Counted from the first letter of the stretch, positions 24,000 through 33,131 are shown. The stretch is 64,000 nt of DNA from Bin87 sp964347975 (GCA_964347975.1 CAYGAY010000013.1:1-64000), one strand, 5' to 3'. Notes: a model not told the origin generated them from the letters alone. A program made the numbers and translations.

Positions 24000-26426
24000 T
24001 TATGGTACGGGGGCCGGCCCCAGGATGCGATGGCCCTGGTTGTCGTCATTCCGTTCCGCCTCGGGGAGGATCTCAATGACTACGTTGGACAGGCCGGCGA
24101 CGTCGCCGTTGGAGTCGAAGGTGTAGTTATCGCCGATGGCGCCACTCCAGGTAAGGTCGTACAGACAATCGCGGATTCCTGCGGCATCCTGGTCGTCGCC
24201 GGTTTGGCTCAAGCACTCGGCGATGATGTACACGCCGTCATAGGCCGAACCCTGGAACCAGGGCAGTGTGGGAACGGAGGCGAAGCGGGCTTCGTAACTC
24301 TCCAGGAAGTCTTTGCCGGTCTGGGTGTCCAGGTCCGGGTTGGGCACGATGGCTTTCAGCCCGGTGGCGGCGTCGCCGGCGATGCCCAGGGCTTCCGGGT
24401 GCGTGGGCACCACTTCCGAGTAGATGGGGCCTTCAAATCCCAGGTCGCGCAACTGCTTGACGATGGTGCCGCCGGAGAACTCGCCCTGGGCGGCCAGGAA
24501 AATGGCGTCCGGCCCAGCGTTGATCAGCTTGGTCAGTTGGGTGCGAAAATCGGTCACGTCGGAAGCGTAGCTTTCCGTCGCGACCACCTGGCCGCCCAAT
24601 TCCTCAAAGCGCGCGACGGTGGTGCGCCGCGCGCCCTCGGCGTAGTCGGTGGCCTCGGTGATAGTGGCCAGCTGGCGGATGCCGTCGCCATGAAGGGTGT
24701 TGCCGGTGTCGGCCCCCAGCTGGAGGTCGTTGATGGCGGTGCGGAAGATGTAGTCGCCGGCGCCCGCGATGTCAGGGCTGGTGGCGGAAGCGGAGAGCAT
24801 GATCACGCCCTCTCTTTCGGCCAGGGGGGCCGCGCCCAGCATGGCGCCGCTGCAGGTAGTGCCGAGGATAATCTTCACGTCGTCCACGTCGGTGAGCTTG
24901 TTGTAGGCAGTGATGGCATCCTGGGCGGCGCACTTGGAGTCTTCGGGGATGAGTTCGAGCATCCGCCCGTTGACGCCGCCGGCGGCGTTGATTTCCTCGA
25001 CGGCCAGCAGCTTGGCGTTGAGGATGGGGTTGCCGTAGGACTCGGCGACGCCGGTCAAGGCGTCCATGGCGCCGACGCGGAAGGGATCCTGGGATGCGGG
25101 CGGGGCGGGCGGGACGGCGGCCGCTTCCGCTCCCGGAGCGGGTCCCAGGACGCGATAGCCCTGGTTATCCTCGGTACGATCTCCCAAAGGCAATACTTCA
25201 ACCACCACGTTGGACAAGCCCTCCACCTCGCCCATGGCGTCGAAACTGTAATCCTCGCCGATGGCTCCGCTCCAGGTGATCTGATACATGCAGTCACGGA
25301 ACCCGGCGGCGTCCTGGTCATCGTTGGTCATCTTGAGACATTCGGCAGTGATGTACACGTCATCGTAGGCTGACCCCAGGTACCAGGGCAGGGTGACGTA
25401 ATCGTACCGGGCGCGGAAGTTGGCGAGAACTTCCCGGGCTTTGGGGTTGGCCGGGTCCAGCTCGGCGGTGATCGCCTTCAGCCCGGTGGCGTCGTCGCCG
25501 GCGACTTCCAGGGCCGTTGCGCCGACGGGCACGATTTCGGAGTACAGCGGCCCTTCGTACCCCAGCTCGCGGATCTGCTTGACCACAGTGCCGCCGGAAA
25601 ATTCCGCCTGGGCGGCGATGTGTATCGCGTCCGGGTTGGCGTTGATCAGCTTGGTCAACTGGCTGCGAAAGTCGGTGATGTCGGAGGCGTACCGCTCCTC
25701 GGCTGCCACCTCGCCGCCCAGTTTCACGAATTGCTCCACCGTAGTGCGACGCACGCCCTCGGCGTAGTCGGTGGTTTCGGTGATGGTAGCCAGCGTGCGC
25801 ACTCCGTCGGCCCACAGGACGTTTCCGGTGTCAATCCCCAGTTGGAGGTCGCTCATTGACGTGCGGAAGATGTAGTCTCCCGCGTTGGCGATGTCAGGAT
25901 TGGTGGCCAGGCCGGAGAAGAGAATTACGCCGTCGGCCTCGGCCAAAGGCGCGGCGCCCAGCATCGCGCCGCTGCAGGAAGTTCCCAGGATGATCTTGAC
26001 TCCGTCCACTTCCGTCAGCTTGTTGTAAGCGGTGATGGCGTCCTGGGCGGCGCACTTGGAGTCCTCGATCACCAGTTCCAGCATCCGTCCGTTGATGCCG
26101 CCGGCGGCGTTGATTTCCTCAACGGCCATCTGTTTGGCCTGCGCCGCCACGGTGCCGTAGGTTTCGCCGGGTCCGGTCAGGGATTCCATCACGCCGATGC
26201 GGAAGGTCTCATCAGTCGCCGGAGCCGCCGCCGCCGTGGGCGGTTGCTCCGCCGGCGCGGCGGTGGTTGGCTGGACCGCCGGAGCCGCGCCGGCGCCGGC
26301 TCCGGGAGTCGCGGCCGGCGCGGGAGGTTCCGCCGCCGGTCCGCCGCACGCAACTACGGCCACCGCCAGCAACAGCAGCAAAGCCGCCAGCCCTGCCGTC
26401 CGGTTCAATTGCAAAATATTACTCAT
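24000..26426 (-). CDS. ABC transporter substrate-binding lipoprotein with two fused LivK-type domains
   Basis: This 808-residue lipoprotein begins with a basic start, a hydrophobic stretch (AALLLLLAVAVVACGG) with a lipobox Cys, and a Pro/Ala-rich linker. Two complete periplasmic-binding domains follow, about residues 65-430 and 445-808. They are strongly alike: EINAAGGINGRMLELV and EINAAGGVNGRMLELI, then CAAQDAITAYNKLT in both and GTSCSGAM/GTTCSGAM. Usual LivK proteins have one such domain. GGAGG five bases upstream fixes ATG 26426. The gene heads the livHMG-F cluster and a MITE-like repeat lies just upstream, so its promoter must be inside or below that repeat. Confidence 0.88.
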   Translation of the reverse strand: MSNILQLNRTAGLAALLLLLAVAVVACGGPAAEPPAPAATPGAGAGAAPAVQPTTAAPAEQPPTAAAAPATDETFRIGVMESLTGPGETYGTVAAQAKQMAVEEINAAGGINGRMLELVIEDSKCAAQDAITAYNKLTEVDGVKIILGTSCSGAMLGAAPLAEADGVILFSGLATNPDIANAGDYIFRTSMSDLQLGIDTGNVLWADGVRTLATITETTDYAEGVRRTTVEQFVKLGGEVAAEERYASDITDFRSQLTKLINANPDAIHIAAQAEFSGGTVVKQIRELGYEGPLYSEIVPVGATALEVAGDDATGLKAITAELDPANPKAREVLANFRARYDYVTLPWYLGSAYDDVYITAECLKMTNDDQDAAGFRDCMYQITWSGAIGEDYSFDAMGEVEGLSNVVVEVLPLGDRTEDNQGYRVLGPAPGAEAAAVPPAPPASQDPFRVGAMDALTGVAESYGNPILNAKLLAVEEINAAGGVNGRMLELIPEDSKCAAQDAITAYNKLTDVDDVKIILGTTCSGAMLGAAPLAEREGVIMLSASATSPDIAGAGDYIFRTAINDLQLGADTGNTLHGDGIRQLATITEATDYAEGARRTTVARFEELGGQVVATESYASDVTDFRTQLTKLINAGPDAIFLAAQGEFSGGTIVKQLRDLGFEGPIYSEVVPTHPEALGIAGDAATGLKAIVPNPDLDTQTGKDFLESYEARFASVPTLPWFQGSAYDGVYIIAECLSQTGDDQDAAGIRDCLYDLTWSGAIGDNYTFDSNGDVAGLSNVVIEILPEAERNDDNQGHRILGPAPVP

Positions 26427-26465
26427 ACCGTCCTCCAAGTGTAATTATCCAGAATCGGGGGCAGG

Positions 26466-26645
26466 ATGCCGCGTACCCACTTTATCATTGCGACCTCGTA
26501 ATTGATACGGGTGGCTATCTCGCCGGCGCAACAATGGCCGCTCCGTCAAGACTCGCGCAACGGAAAGCGGCGACCGCCGGAACGAGATTCCATCGCCCGC
26601 CTGCGGCGGTCGTGGAATGACAAGTTGCAGTGGGTACGTATGAGG
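26466..26645. repeat. MITE-like dispersed repeat, copy 2 (about 180 bp)
   Basis: The ends read ATGCCGCGTACCCACTTTA and, on the other strand, CCTCATACGTACCCACTGC. The interior shares CGAGATTCCATCGCCCGCCT and AACAATGGCCGCTCCG with copies 3 and 6. It lies between the PQQ propeller gene and the binding-protein gene. Confidence 0.75.
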
Positions 26646-26658
26646 GGGTCTGCGATAT

Positions 26659-28326
26659 TTACTCAATGCGAAACACCGTGCCCTCCGTTGTTCTGACGAT
26701 TACGACCCCTTTGCTTACCATTGGCGGGATCCGAATGCTCCCCGGTCCCAGATCTATGCGCCACGCTAATGTGCCGTCGTCCCGGTTCAATGAATAGAGG
26801 TTGCCGTCGTCATCGCCGAAAATCAGCTGGTCTTTCACCACCAGCGGCGAGGCCCAAATATCGTTATCCGCTTTGAATGTCCAGAGGAGGGAACCGTCCC
26901 CGGCGTCCAGGGCATACATCAGGCGGTCGTGGCTTCCCACGTACACCGTCTCCCCAGCTTCGTCGCTGGCCAGCGCCGGGCTGCTTTTCAATCCCTGCAA
27001 AGGGTTTTCCGGAGTAAAACGCCACAGCCCGCCCTGTTGTCCCTTGGGGCGCGGAACCCCGGGGACTTGCCACCACCAGAGTTGCGCCCAGAGCTGCTTG
27101 AACTGGTACAGACCCGGGATTTCCCGAACGCGGGCATCCACGGCATACAACTGCCCGCCGGAAGCAAAATAGGCGCGCTCGCCGTCTGCGGATATCACCG
27201 GCGAGCCGGTGATGGCCCGCGGGGTCCGAAATCTGAACCATTCCTGGCCGGTTCGGGCCGACAGTACGTAAAAAATCCCCTTGTCGTCGCCCACGTATAA
27301 CCGGCCATCGTGGATGGCTACTGCATCGCTGGCGTTGCTCTCCAACTGCGTGCGCCAGATCTCCGCGCCGGAATGGGCGTCAAGAGCGTACACCCAGCTT
27401 TTCCCCGAACCGATGTAAAGCAGGCCGTCGGAAATCATGGGCGCGACTTCTACCGTGTCCTCCGCCGGGAAACTCCACCGCGCGTCTCCGTCGTAGGCGT
27501 CCCAGGCGTTGACGGTGTGATCCGTGCTGCCAAAAAACAGCTCCGCTCCCACCACCGCCGCCGACGCCGTGATACGCCCCGGAGTTTCCCCTTCCCACCG
27601 GTCTACCAGGGAAAGGTCATGGTGGAAAAGCGCATAGATGCCGTCGGACGAGCCGACATAGATATGACTGTCTTGCGCCACCGGTTCCGACGCAAGAGGC
27701 TCCCCCGGGATCTCAGCATTCCACGCGCTGACTATTCCCGACGGCGGCGGCGGCCCTATTTCGACAAAGCGACTGTGGCGCAGGTCGCGGCCGTCAGCCG
27801 CCCAGGAGCCAGGCCCGGCGTCGATGGTCATCTGCGTCAGGGTGCTTTTAAACAACACCACCGGGTTTGGGGCGAAGGGATAGTTGATCCAGATGACAAA
27901 GACGATGAACAGCGCGACGATACACGCGGTTATAATGCGCCGCCAGGACAAGCGGCGCGCCAGCCAGTTCTGGCGCCGATGCTGGGCCCAGGGCGGAAGC
28001 CGGACGATGACCTGGCCGCACCGGTCATTGGCGCACCGCGAGCCTACCCGTTGGTCTTCCAACCCGCAGTACGGGCACGTTGCCAGCAAGTGGTCATCGT
28101 ATAGAACGTCGTCTCCTGCCGTGACGGGAGGCGCGTCAGAGACGGCTACGCCGGGGGCGGAGCGCCGGGCGTCCGCCATCACCGTATCCGCAGCAGGGCC
28201 GGATTCCGCGTCAGGCGCGGAATAGGGCCGAGCCTCGAACTCGCCGGGATTGGGAGTGGGATTGGGTTCCTCCGGTCCGGACGAGCGGCGGGAAACCCTG
28301 CGGAACAGATCCCCGATTCCTGGCAT
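26659..28326 (-). CDS. PQQ-like beta-propeller protein with zinc ribbon and one membrane helix
   Basis: The protein is 555 residues. A disordered N-terminus is followed by a zinc-ribbon-like CPYCGLEDQRVGSRCANDRC at about residues 79-98, and one helix (IITACIVALFIVFVIWI) at about residues 130-146. The large C-terminal part has PQQ/BamB-type blades, for example VYALDAHSGAEIWR, LYVGDDKGIFYVLSARTG and LMYALDAGDGSLLW. The topology would be a cytoplasmic ribbon with an outside propeller. No PQQ-dehydrogenase catalytic residues are evident, so a scaffold or sensor role is more likely. The gene begins 25 bases after the UGSC selenoprotein gene. Confidence 0.78.
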   Translation of the reverse strand: MPGIGDLFRRVSRRSSGPEEPNPTPNPGEFEARPYSAPDAESGPAADTVMADARRSAPGVAVSDAPPVTAGDDVLYDDHLLATCPYCGLEDQRVGSRCANDRCGQVIVRLPPWAQHRRQNWLARRLSWRRIITACIVALFIVFVIWINYPFAPNPVVLFKSTLTQMTIDAGPGSWAADGRDLRHSRFVEIGPPPPSGIVSAWNAEIPGEPLASEPVAQDSHIYVGSSDGIYALFHHDLSLVDRWEGETPGRITASAAVVGAELFFGSTDHTVNAWDAYDGDARWSFPAEDTVEVAPMISDGLLYIGSGKSWVYALDAHSGAEIWRTQLESNASDAVAIHDGRLYVGDDKGIFYVLSARTGQEWFRFRTPRAITGSPVISADGERAYFASGGQLYAVDARVREIPGLYQFKQLWAQLWWWQVPGVPRPKGQQGGLWRFTPENPLQGLKSSPALASDEAGETVYVGSHDRLMYALDAGDGSLLWTFKADNDIWASPLVVKDQLIFGDDDGNLYSLNRDDGTLAWRIDLGPGSIRIPPMVSKGVVIVRTTEGTVFRIE

Positions 28327-28351
28327 AACTCAGTGTCACTCCAATCCGGGA

Positions 28352-28915
28352 TCAGCCGGCGGGAACGGCGCCGTTGATCAGCAGCCCCCTCACGCCGGGG
28401 GTCAACATATGGGCCCGCTCCAGCAACCCGTCGGAGCCGGCGTTGGTGATGGGATGTGGACAAACGAGGTACGGGAAGTCGGGAACTCCCATCAGCCTGG
28501 TGTAGGCGCGAGCGGTGTTCACGAAGACCGACGTGATGATCGTCGCCGCCGGGATGCCCTGCCGCTCCAAGGTAATTCCGTCGTGCAAACTGCCCGACGA
28601 GCAGCCCCCTCAATCCCCGACGCCGGCGATGATGAAATCGGCGTTGCGGTGCAGGTCGGCCAGCACTTCGGGGTGTGGGGGCAACGAGGCGCTGTGCTTG
28701 CGGGCGTAGAAGATGTTGGCGAACTCGAACTCGGCGTCCAGCTCCCGGGCAATGGCCCACAGGATCACGTCGGAATTGGCCTTGGAGTTGTCCAGCAACC
28801 CCAGGCGGGCGCCGCGCAGGTCCGCCGTCCGGGCCGCCATGGCCATGGCGGCCTCGCCCGGGTCAAACCCCGTGGGATCGATCAGTTGTACGGTCGCGGT
28901 GTTTCCGGTGGTCAT
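28352..28915 (-). CDS. UGSC-family selenoprotein (in-frame TGA = Sec102)
   Basis: Read with TGA (28610-28612) as Sec, this gene encodes 187 residues. The N-terminal half has LRGARLGLLDNSKANSDVIL and ADFIIAGVGD. The redox motif is Sec-G-G-C-S-S-G-S, followed by LHDGITLERQGIPAATIITS and PYLVCPHPITN. This matches the UGSC-motif (seleno)protein family, in which Sec or Cys stands at exactly this place, except that the third position is Gly instead of Ser. Conventional reading would cut the protein at the motif. AGGAGG lies four bases before the ATG. It is the second gene of a three-gene unit (partner 28937, propeller 26659). The family is predicted to be thiol-redox, with unknown substrate. Confidence 0.85.
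28578..28600 (-). promoter_or_regulatory. Candidate bacterial SECIS hairpin for the UGSC selenoprotein
   Basis: Nine bases after the UGA, UCGUC pairs with GACGG (five pairs, one of them G-U). A 2x2 internal loop and a GCA/UGC stem then close a tri-loop GUU. The first loop base is a G, 19 bases after the UGA, within the 16-37 range of known bacterial SECIS elements. A competing shorter stem (CUGC/GCAG) is also possible. The pairing was judged by eye. Confidence 0.55.
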
Positions 28916-28936
28916 CTCGCCTCCTGCGCCCGGCCG

Positions 28937-29986
28937 TCAGTGGCCGACGTCGATTGGGGTGGTAACTGCGGGTACGCCGTAGTAGTTCATTATGATTTCG
29001 CTGTAAATGCCGCTGTCGCCGCCGGCTTTAAGTATCAGGATATCGTCCGGACCGGCGACGGACATTCGGCGCTGTTGGTCATCGCCGGGTTCCACCGCCC
29101 CGTTAACCATGCCCAGACGTTTCAGCTCGCCCACGGATCGCCAGGCCCGCTCGTACAGGTATTCCTGCATGTCCCGGCGGCTCCAGCCAAAACGGCTCAA
29201 CAGCTCGGAATGCCAGTGGCCCACCACCCAAACCCACTTGATTTCCCGCCCGAAATACACGGCCATGCCGTGAGACGACATCCCGTCGGCGATGGAATCC
29301 AGCAGGCTTTCGGCTGTTGTGCCGTAGCGGTTGGCGTGCATCGACGGGTCCTGGATCGTCGCCACCGTCACCGTGGACTGCTCCGCGGAGTAACCCAGGC
29401 TGACGTGGAGCGGCTCCCAGGGACTGTTCTCCTCATCCTCACCGATGACCACGCCGTACTTGGTCAGGCTGCCCATGCAGCCCCGGTCCAGGAGACCGGG
29501 GCGCTGCTCGAAAACGTTGAGCAGAATCAGCCGCAAGGCGCGGCCGATGGTGGAGTTCGCCCGGTTGCCGGGACTGAACAGGTTGTCCGTGCAGTTCAGG
29601 CCGATCTCGCGGCGGATCGGGCCATTTACGATGACCAGAACGCCGGTAGAGTTGGTGACCGCCGAAACCTCGTGGATGCAGTTGGGATCGTGCTCGAAAA
29701 GCGCTCGGAATACCGCCAGGACGATGGGGAAATAAGCCGGCAGGCAGCCGGCCATCACGGCATTGGCCGCCGCCTGCTCCGCCGTAAGCGCCCGGCGTCG
29801 CACGGGAACATCGCCCAGCACGACGCCCGGTTCCAGTCCCACCGCATCCAGCATGGCCTGGACCCGGTCCGACGTCGGCGGCACAACGGGCAATCCGTCG
29901 GTCCAGCCACGTCGGTAGCATTCCTCGATGGCGTCCAGGGTATCGGGGTAGGGATGCGCGGCAGCGCGTTGTGCGAGGTCAGACAA
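28937..29986 (-). CDS. Conserved protein upstream of the UGSC selenoprotein
   Basis: I recognise this 349-residue soluble protein only as the kind of gene found next to UGSC-family genes; its fold is not known to me. Features are an N-terminal PDTLDAIEECYRRGWTDGLP, VLVIVNGPIRREIGLNCTDN and SPGNRANSTIGRALRLILLN. It also has DRGCMGSLTKYGVVIGEDEE and a C-terminal DDILILKAGGDSGIYS. No membrane helix is present. The apparent start is TTG 29986; no ATG precedes it in frame before a TAG. It lies 21 bases before the selenoprotein gene, so the two probably act in one redox process (inference). Confidence 0.65.
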   Translation of the reverse strand: MSDLAQRAAAHPYPDTLDAIEECYRRGWTDGLPVVPPTSDRVQAMLDAVGLEPGVVLGDVPVRRRALTAEQAAANAVMAGCLPAYFPIVLAVFRALFEHDPNCIHEVSAVTNSTGVLVIVNGPIRREIGLNCTDNLFSPGNRANSTIGRALRLILLNVFEQRPGLLDRGCMGSLTKYGVVIGEDEENSPWEPLHVSLGYSAEQSTVTVATIQDPSMHANRYGTTAESLLDSIADGMSSHGMAVYFGREIKWVWVVGHWHSELLSRFGWSRRDMQEYLYERAWRSVGELKRLGMVNGAVEPGDDQQRRMSVAGPDDILILKAGGDSGIYSEIIMNYYGVPAVTTPIDVGH

Positions 29987-30085
29987 AATTGAGCCCCCAG
30001 GGAGCAGGATTCTACGGATTGGTTCAACCTAGACTACAACATTCTACCAACCGCAGGGCAACAATCTCAACTTGCCGACTCTCCA

Positions 30086-30853
30086 TCAGCCCGCGACGTC
30101 CTTCAGCTTTCCGGGCCGGTTCAGCTTGGTCCAGGAGCCTGACGCGAGCAGCGCCGAGGCCGGCGGGCCGGCCATTGCACTGCCCAATTCCGGCCCATAC
30201 AGGGAAACAAAGTCACAATCTATGCCCCATGCCCCGGCCATGCGGATCAGCCAGGGTGGTCGTGTCAGGTTGTACGCTCGGGCGCCGGCTCCCGGTTTCC
30301 CGTTGTAGCCCCAGTAGCGAGCGGTCAGAAACTCTTCCAGCGAACCTCTCGCGGCGTATCCGGGTTCGGCTGCGCTCTCCAGCCAAAACCCATCCCGGCG
30401 GCCATTGCTTCGCCACCCGTATTCAACCCGGCATTCGCCGGCCGGGTCTGCCGCATCGACTCCGCCGAACCGGTGACACATTGGGACGCTCAGAAACGGT
30501 TCGCCGAAGATCCGCCGGGCTAGAAACGCCGTCATGCGGCGCGGGACCAACTGACGAATGAAAATTACTCCCGGCCCGCCGTCGTCCGCGCGTGGCGGTC
30601 TCCGGACATAGAAACGAAGATTGACCTCTTCATACCGGCGCGCCGCCGCCGGTATTCCGCAGACCCGAACGTCGTCGAACCACAGACCCACCAGGCTGAT
30701 GTAGGCTGCGCCGCCCCAATGGTCGATTTCCAGACCGCCGGGAAGCAACGGCTCCAGCAACCCATCAGCTACCGGCCAGGAGAGCAGGGCCACGTTCCGC
30801 CACCGGGCAGCCAGAAAACCGGGAGCGCGGAACCGGATCAGCGTCTTCCTCAC
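30086..30853 (-). CDS. DUF2071 (YqjF-like) protein
   Basis: The 255-residue protein carries the DUF2071 pattern. Its opening covers LLSWPVADGLLEPLLPGGLE and ISLVGLWFDDVRV; YEEVNLRFYVR comes next. Then come the FLARRIFGEPFLSVPM helix and LEEFLTARYWGYN near the end. The family is acetoacetate-decarboxylase-like in fold but of unknown activity. The start ATG overlaps the stop of the translin-like gene by four bases (ATGA), so the two are co-translated. Confidence 0.85.
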   Translation of the reverse strand: MRKTLIRFRAPGFLAARWRNVALLSWPVADGLLEPLLPGGLEIDHWGGAAYISLVGLWFDDVRVCGIPAAARRYEEVNLRFYVRRPPRADDGGPGVIFIRQLVPRRMTAFLARRIFGEPFLSVPMCHRFGGVDAADPAGECRVEYGWRSNGRRDGFWLESAAEPGYAARGSLEEFLTARYWGYNGKPGAGARAYNLTRPPWLIRMAGAWGIDCDFVSLYGPELGSAMAGPPASALLASGSWTKLNRPGKLKDVAG

Positions 30854-31485
30854 TGTCCCAGGTCGGCGAGTTTACGTTCCAGCCGTCTTTGCTGCAACGA
30901 TATGGTGAGATCGCCCCGGGTCCGTTCCAGTACGCCGCGCATGGCGTCGGTGCTGTGGCGCAGGCCGCCGGTCACCGCTTCGGGAAAGTCCACCGTGACC
31001 AATATCCCGTAGATTTCATCCATCAGTTCCATCAACTCTTCGCAGCGGCTCGTCTCGTCCCGGCGCAGGGCGTCCAGGATGTAGCGACGCAGTTCTCCGA
31101 TCACCTCGGCCATACCGTTGAGGTACGCCGGCGGGTCCATGTCCAGCGTCTCGGCGTCGGGAATATCGCCGCCGGAGATTACCGCTAACGTTATGTTGGC
31201 CTCGGCGAACTCCTTGCGCGCGTCGGAAAGGAACCCGGCATGGTAAATCTCCGGGTTGTCAGTCCGTATCGGCCGCGTTTCCGACAGTCGCTCCCCGGCT
31301 TCCGCGATGAGACGACGCGCCTCGCCGAAATCGTTGCGATGCACGGCGCGGATGGCGTTGGCGGAATGGCGTATCACCTGGCGGGATACCGTCAACGCCT
31401 GTTCCCGCGCCCGGTGGCGGCCGGTTAGCTCTTCAACTGCCTGGGCGGACAACGCCGCCAGACGCGGCCCGTAGCGCGTGGGCAT
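30850..31485 (-). CDS. Translin-like helical protein
   Basis: This 211-residue all-helical protein contains VSRQVIRHSANAIRAVHRND near the start, YHAGFLSDARKEFAEANITL in the middle, and FPEAVTGGLRHSTDAMRGVL plus TRGDLTISLQQRRLERKL at the end. These correspond to the four conserved helices of the translin superfamily. Eukaryotic translin and TRAX bind and cut small RNAs. The prokaryotic members form similar rings, and their in vivo role is not settled. It is coupled to a DUF2071 gene, and a MITE-like repeat lies directly upstream. Confidence 0.78.
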   Translation of the reverse strand: MPTRYGPRLAALSAQAVEELTGRHRAREQALTVSRQVIRHSANAIRAVHRNDFGEARRLIAEAGERLSETRPIRTDNPEIYHAGFLSDARKEFAEANITLAVISGGDIPDAETLDMDPPAYLNGMAEVIGELRRYILDALRRDETSRCEELMELMDEIYGILVTVDFPEAVTGGLRHSTDAMRGVLERTRGDLTISLQQRRLERKLADLGQ

Positions 31486-31511
31486 GGGTTCACCTTTGGA
31501 AGCTGGATTCC

Positions 31512-31692
31512 CTCATGCCTACCCACTTTGTCATTGCGACCCCGTACTTGATACGGGGGTGGCAATCTCGTCGGTGCAGCAATGGCCGCTCCGGCAAGTC
31601 TCTCAACAGGCGGCAGCCACCGCTGGAACGAGATTCCATCGCCCGCCTGCGGCGAGCGTGGAATGACCGGTGTAAAGCGGGTACGCATGAGG
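31512..31692. repeat. MITE-like dispersed repeat, copy 3 (181 bp)
   Basis: The ends read CTCATGCCTACCCACTTTG and, reverse-complemented, CCTCATGCGTACCCGCTTT. The interior has CATTGCGACCCCGTACTTGA, GCAATGGCCGCTCC and CGAGATTCCATCGCCCGCCT, very close to copy 6 at 54721. It is followed by an ATTCCGGCTTTCGCCGGAAT palindrome at 31694-31720. Confidence 0.8.
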
Positions 31693-31746
31693 CTGGATTC
31701 CGGCTTTCGCCGGAATGACGAATAAAATGCAAAATGCCAACAGGCC

Positions 31747-32736
31747 CTAGACCCGTCCGCCGGCGGCGCGGATGGCTTCGGTCAACGCGGCGGCGGCGGC
31801 CTCCGGTTCCGGCGCGCTGCCCACCGCCGCCGTCACGCAAACGGCGTCGGCCCCAGCTTCCACCACCGGGGCCACGTTCTCGGCAGTGATGCCGCCGATG
31901 GCAACCAACGGCACCTGGGCGGCGGCGCGGGCTTCTTTCAAACGTTCCGGCCCCTGCGGGGCGCGGGTCACCTGCTTGGTGGTGGTGGTGTACATCGCGC
32001 CGAAGGCCACGTGGTCCACTCCCATCTGCTGGGATTCGATGATCAAATCAATCTCGCGGTTGGAGCGGCCCAAAACCTGGCCCGGCGCCAGGATTTTCCG
32101 AGCTTCGGCCACGGGAAGGTCGGTCTGACCCACGTGCAAGCCCACGTCATCAGGGCCGAGAGCAGCGGCAAGGTCGGCATGATCGTTGATGATCAGCAGT
32201 GCGCCGTTGGCGGCGCAGAGGTCGCGCAGGGCGACGCCCAGGGGCAACTGTTCGCCCTTGTCGCGCAGCTTGTCGCGCAGTTGGAGCATACGCGCGCCGC
32301 CGTTGATGGCGGCCCGGGCGATGTCCAGGGGGGCGCGGCCGCCGGTAACCTCCGGGTCGATGATGACGTACAGCCCGCGAATGCGGTCCGCCTCTTCCCG
32401 GCGCAGGGCGGCGCCGATGCGACCCACCGCGTCCTCCAAAGCCCGTCGCAATTGCAACTCGGCGTCGGAGCCGATTTGACCGGCGTTGCCCATGGCGCGC
32501 AGCAGCCCGCCGGCGGTGTCGGCCAGCGCCAGCGCATCGCGCCGGTTGCGGGGTTGTCCGGCTGACCGCGCCGGCGGCGGATCTTCGATGCTGACGTGAA
32601 GCCAGCCGATTTCGCCGCGCATGAGACCTTCGGGCATTTCGTCGGATGCCAGCAGGCTCTCCAGGCACCCCAACAACGCCGGAGTAAGGTCGTATCCCGC
32701 GGAATATTGTCCGGGTCCGTTGTTTTCCGTGGTCAC
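31747..32736 (-). CDS. thiE: Thiamine-phosphate synthase with extra N-terminal domain
   Basis: The C-terminal 210 residues are ThiE, which joins the pyrimidine and thiazole moieties of thiamine. Motifs are LYVIIDPE, AAINGGARMLQLRDK (the Q-L-R-D-K pyrophosphate site), LLIINDHADLAAALGPDDVGLHVGQ, GRSNR, VAFGAMYTTTTK and VAIGGITAENV. About 117 residues precede it (GWLHVSIEDP, helical ALALADTAGGLLRAMG). They are absent from standard ThiE and of unknown role. The stop TAG sits in a CTAGGGCCTGTT sequence like the ends of the relic at 10042. The start overlaps the fmdB-like gene by four bases. Confidence 0.9.
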   Translation of the reverse strand: MTTENNGPGQYSAGYDLTPALLGCLESLLASDEMPEGLMRGEIGWLHVSIEDPPPARSAGQPRNRRDALALADTAGGLLRAMGNAGQIGSDAELQLRRALEDAVGRIGAALRREEADRIRGLYVIIDPEVTGGRAPLDIARAAINGGARMLQLRDKLRDKGEQLPLGVALRDLCAANGALLIINDHADLAAALGPDDVGLHVGQTDLPVAEARKILAPGQVLGRSNREIDLIIESQQMGVDHVAFGAMYTTTTKQVTRAPQGPERLKEARAAAQVPLVAIGGITAENVAPVVEAGADAVCVTAAVGSAPEPEAAAAALTEAIRAAGGRV

Positions 32737-33068
32737 AGGTCCAGTCCTTTGGGAGTTTCGCCGCTGCGGGCGGCGTCGATGGACTCCCGCACCGAGTTGG
32801 GCATATCCACACCGTGCCGCGCGAAGGATTCCTCCACGTGGCGGCCAATGTTGCGAGGGTCGCTGTAGTAATCCCGGCTGCGGCCGCCCATGGGGTTAGC
32901 CTCATGGACGGCCGCCGTGGTCTTGCCCATGGCGAAGGTGGACATGCGACGTTCCATATCCGCGCTGCCGCAGCCCCGGCAGTTCGCAGCGAAGGGGCTG
33001 TTGATGGAGCGCACGAAGAACGACGACACCTCTCCGCACTGCTGGCAGCGATATTCGTAGATGGGCAT
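32733..33068 (-). CDS. FmdB-type zinc-ribbon protein (111 aa)
   Basis: MPIYEYRCQQCGEVSSFF, then a second Cys pair in ANCRGCGSADMERRMS, makes the four-Cys zinc ribbon of FmdB-family regulators. A polar tail follows and ends PKGLDL. FmdB proteins are named from a putative regulator of formamidase/amidase operons, but their actual role is open. The stop overlaps the start of thiE (ATGA), which couples a small zinc protein with thiamine synthesis. A second FmdB-type gene lies 63 bases upstream. Confidence 0.82.
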   Translation of the reverse strand: MPIYEYRCQQCGEVSSFFVRSINSPFAANCRGCGSADMERRMSTFAMGKTTAAVHEANPMGGRSRDYYSDPRNIGRHVEESFARHGVDMPNSVRESIDAARSGETPKGLDL

Positions 33069-33131
33069 TAGCTGGTCCCAATTACACCATTAACGGCGGA
33101 AACTGCGCCGCCGGTCGGCGGGAGGGACGGG

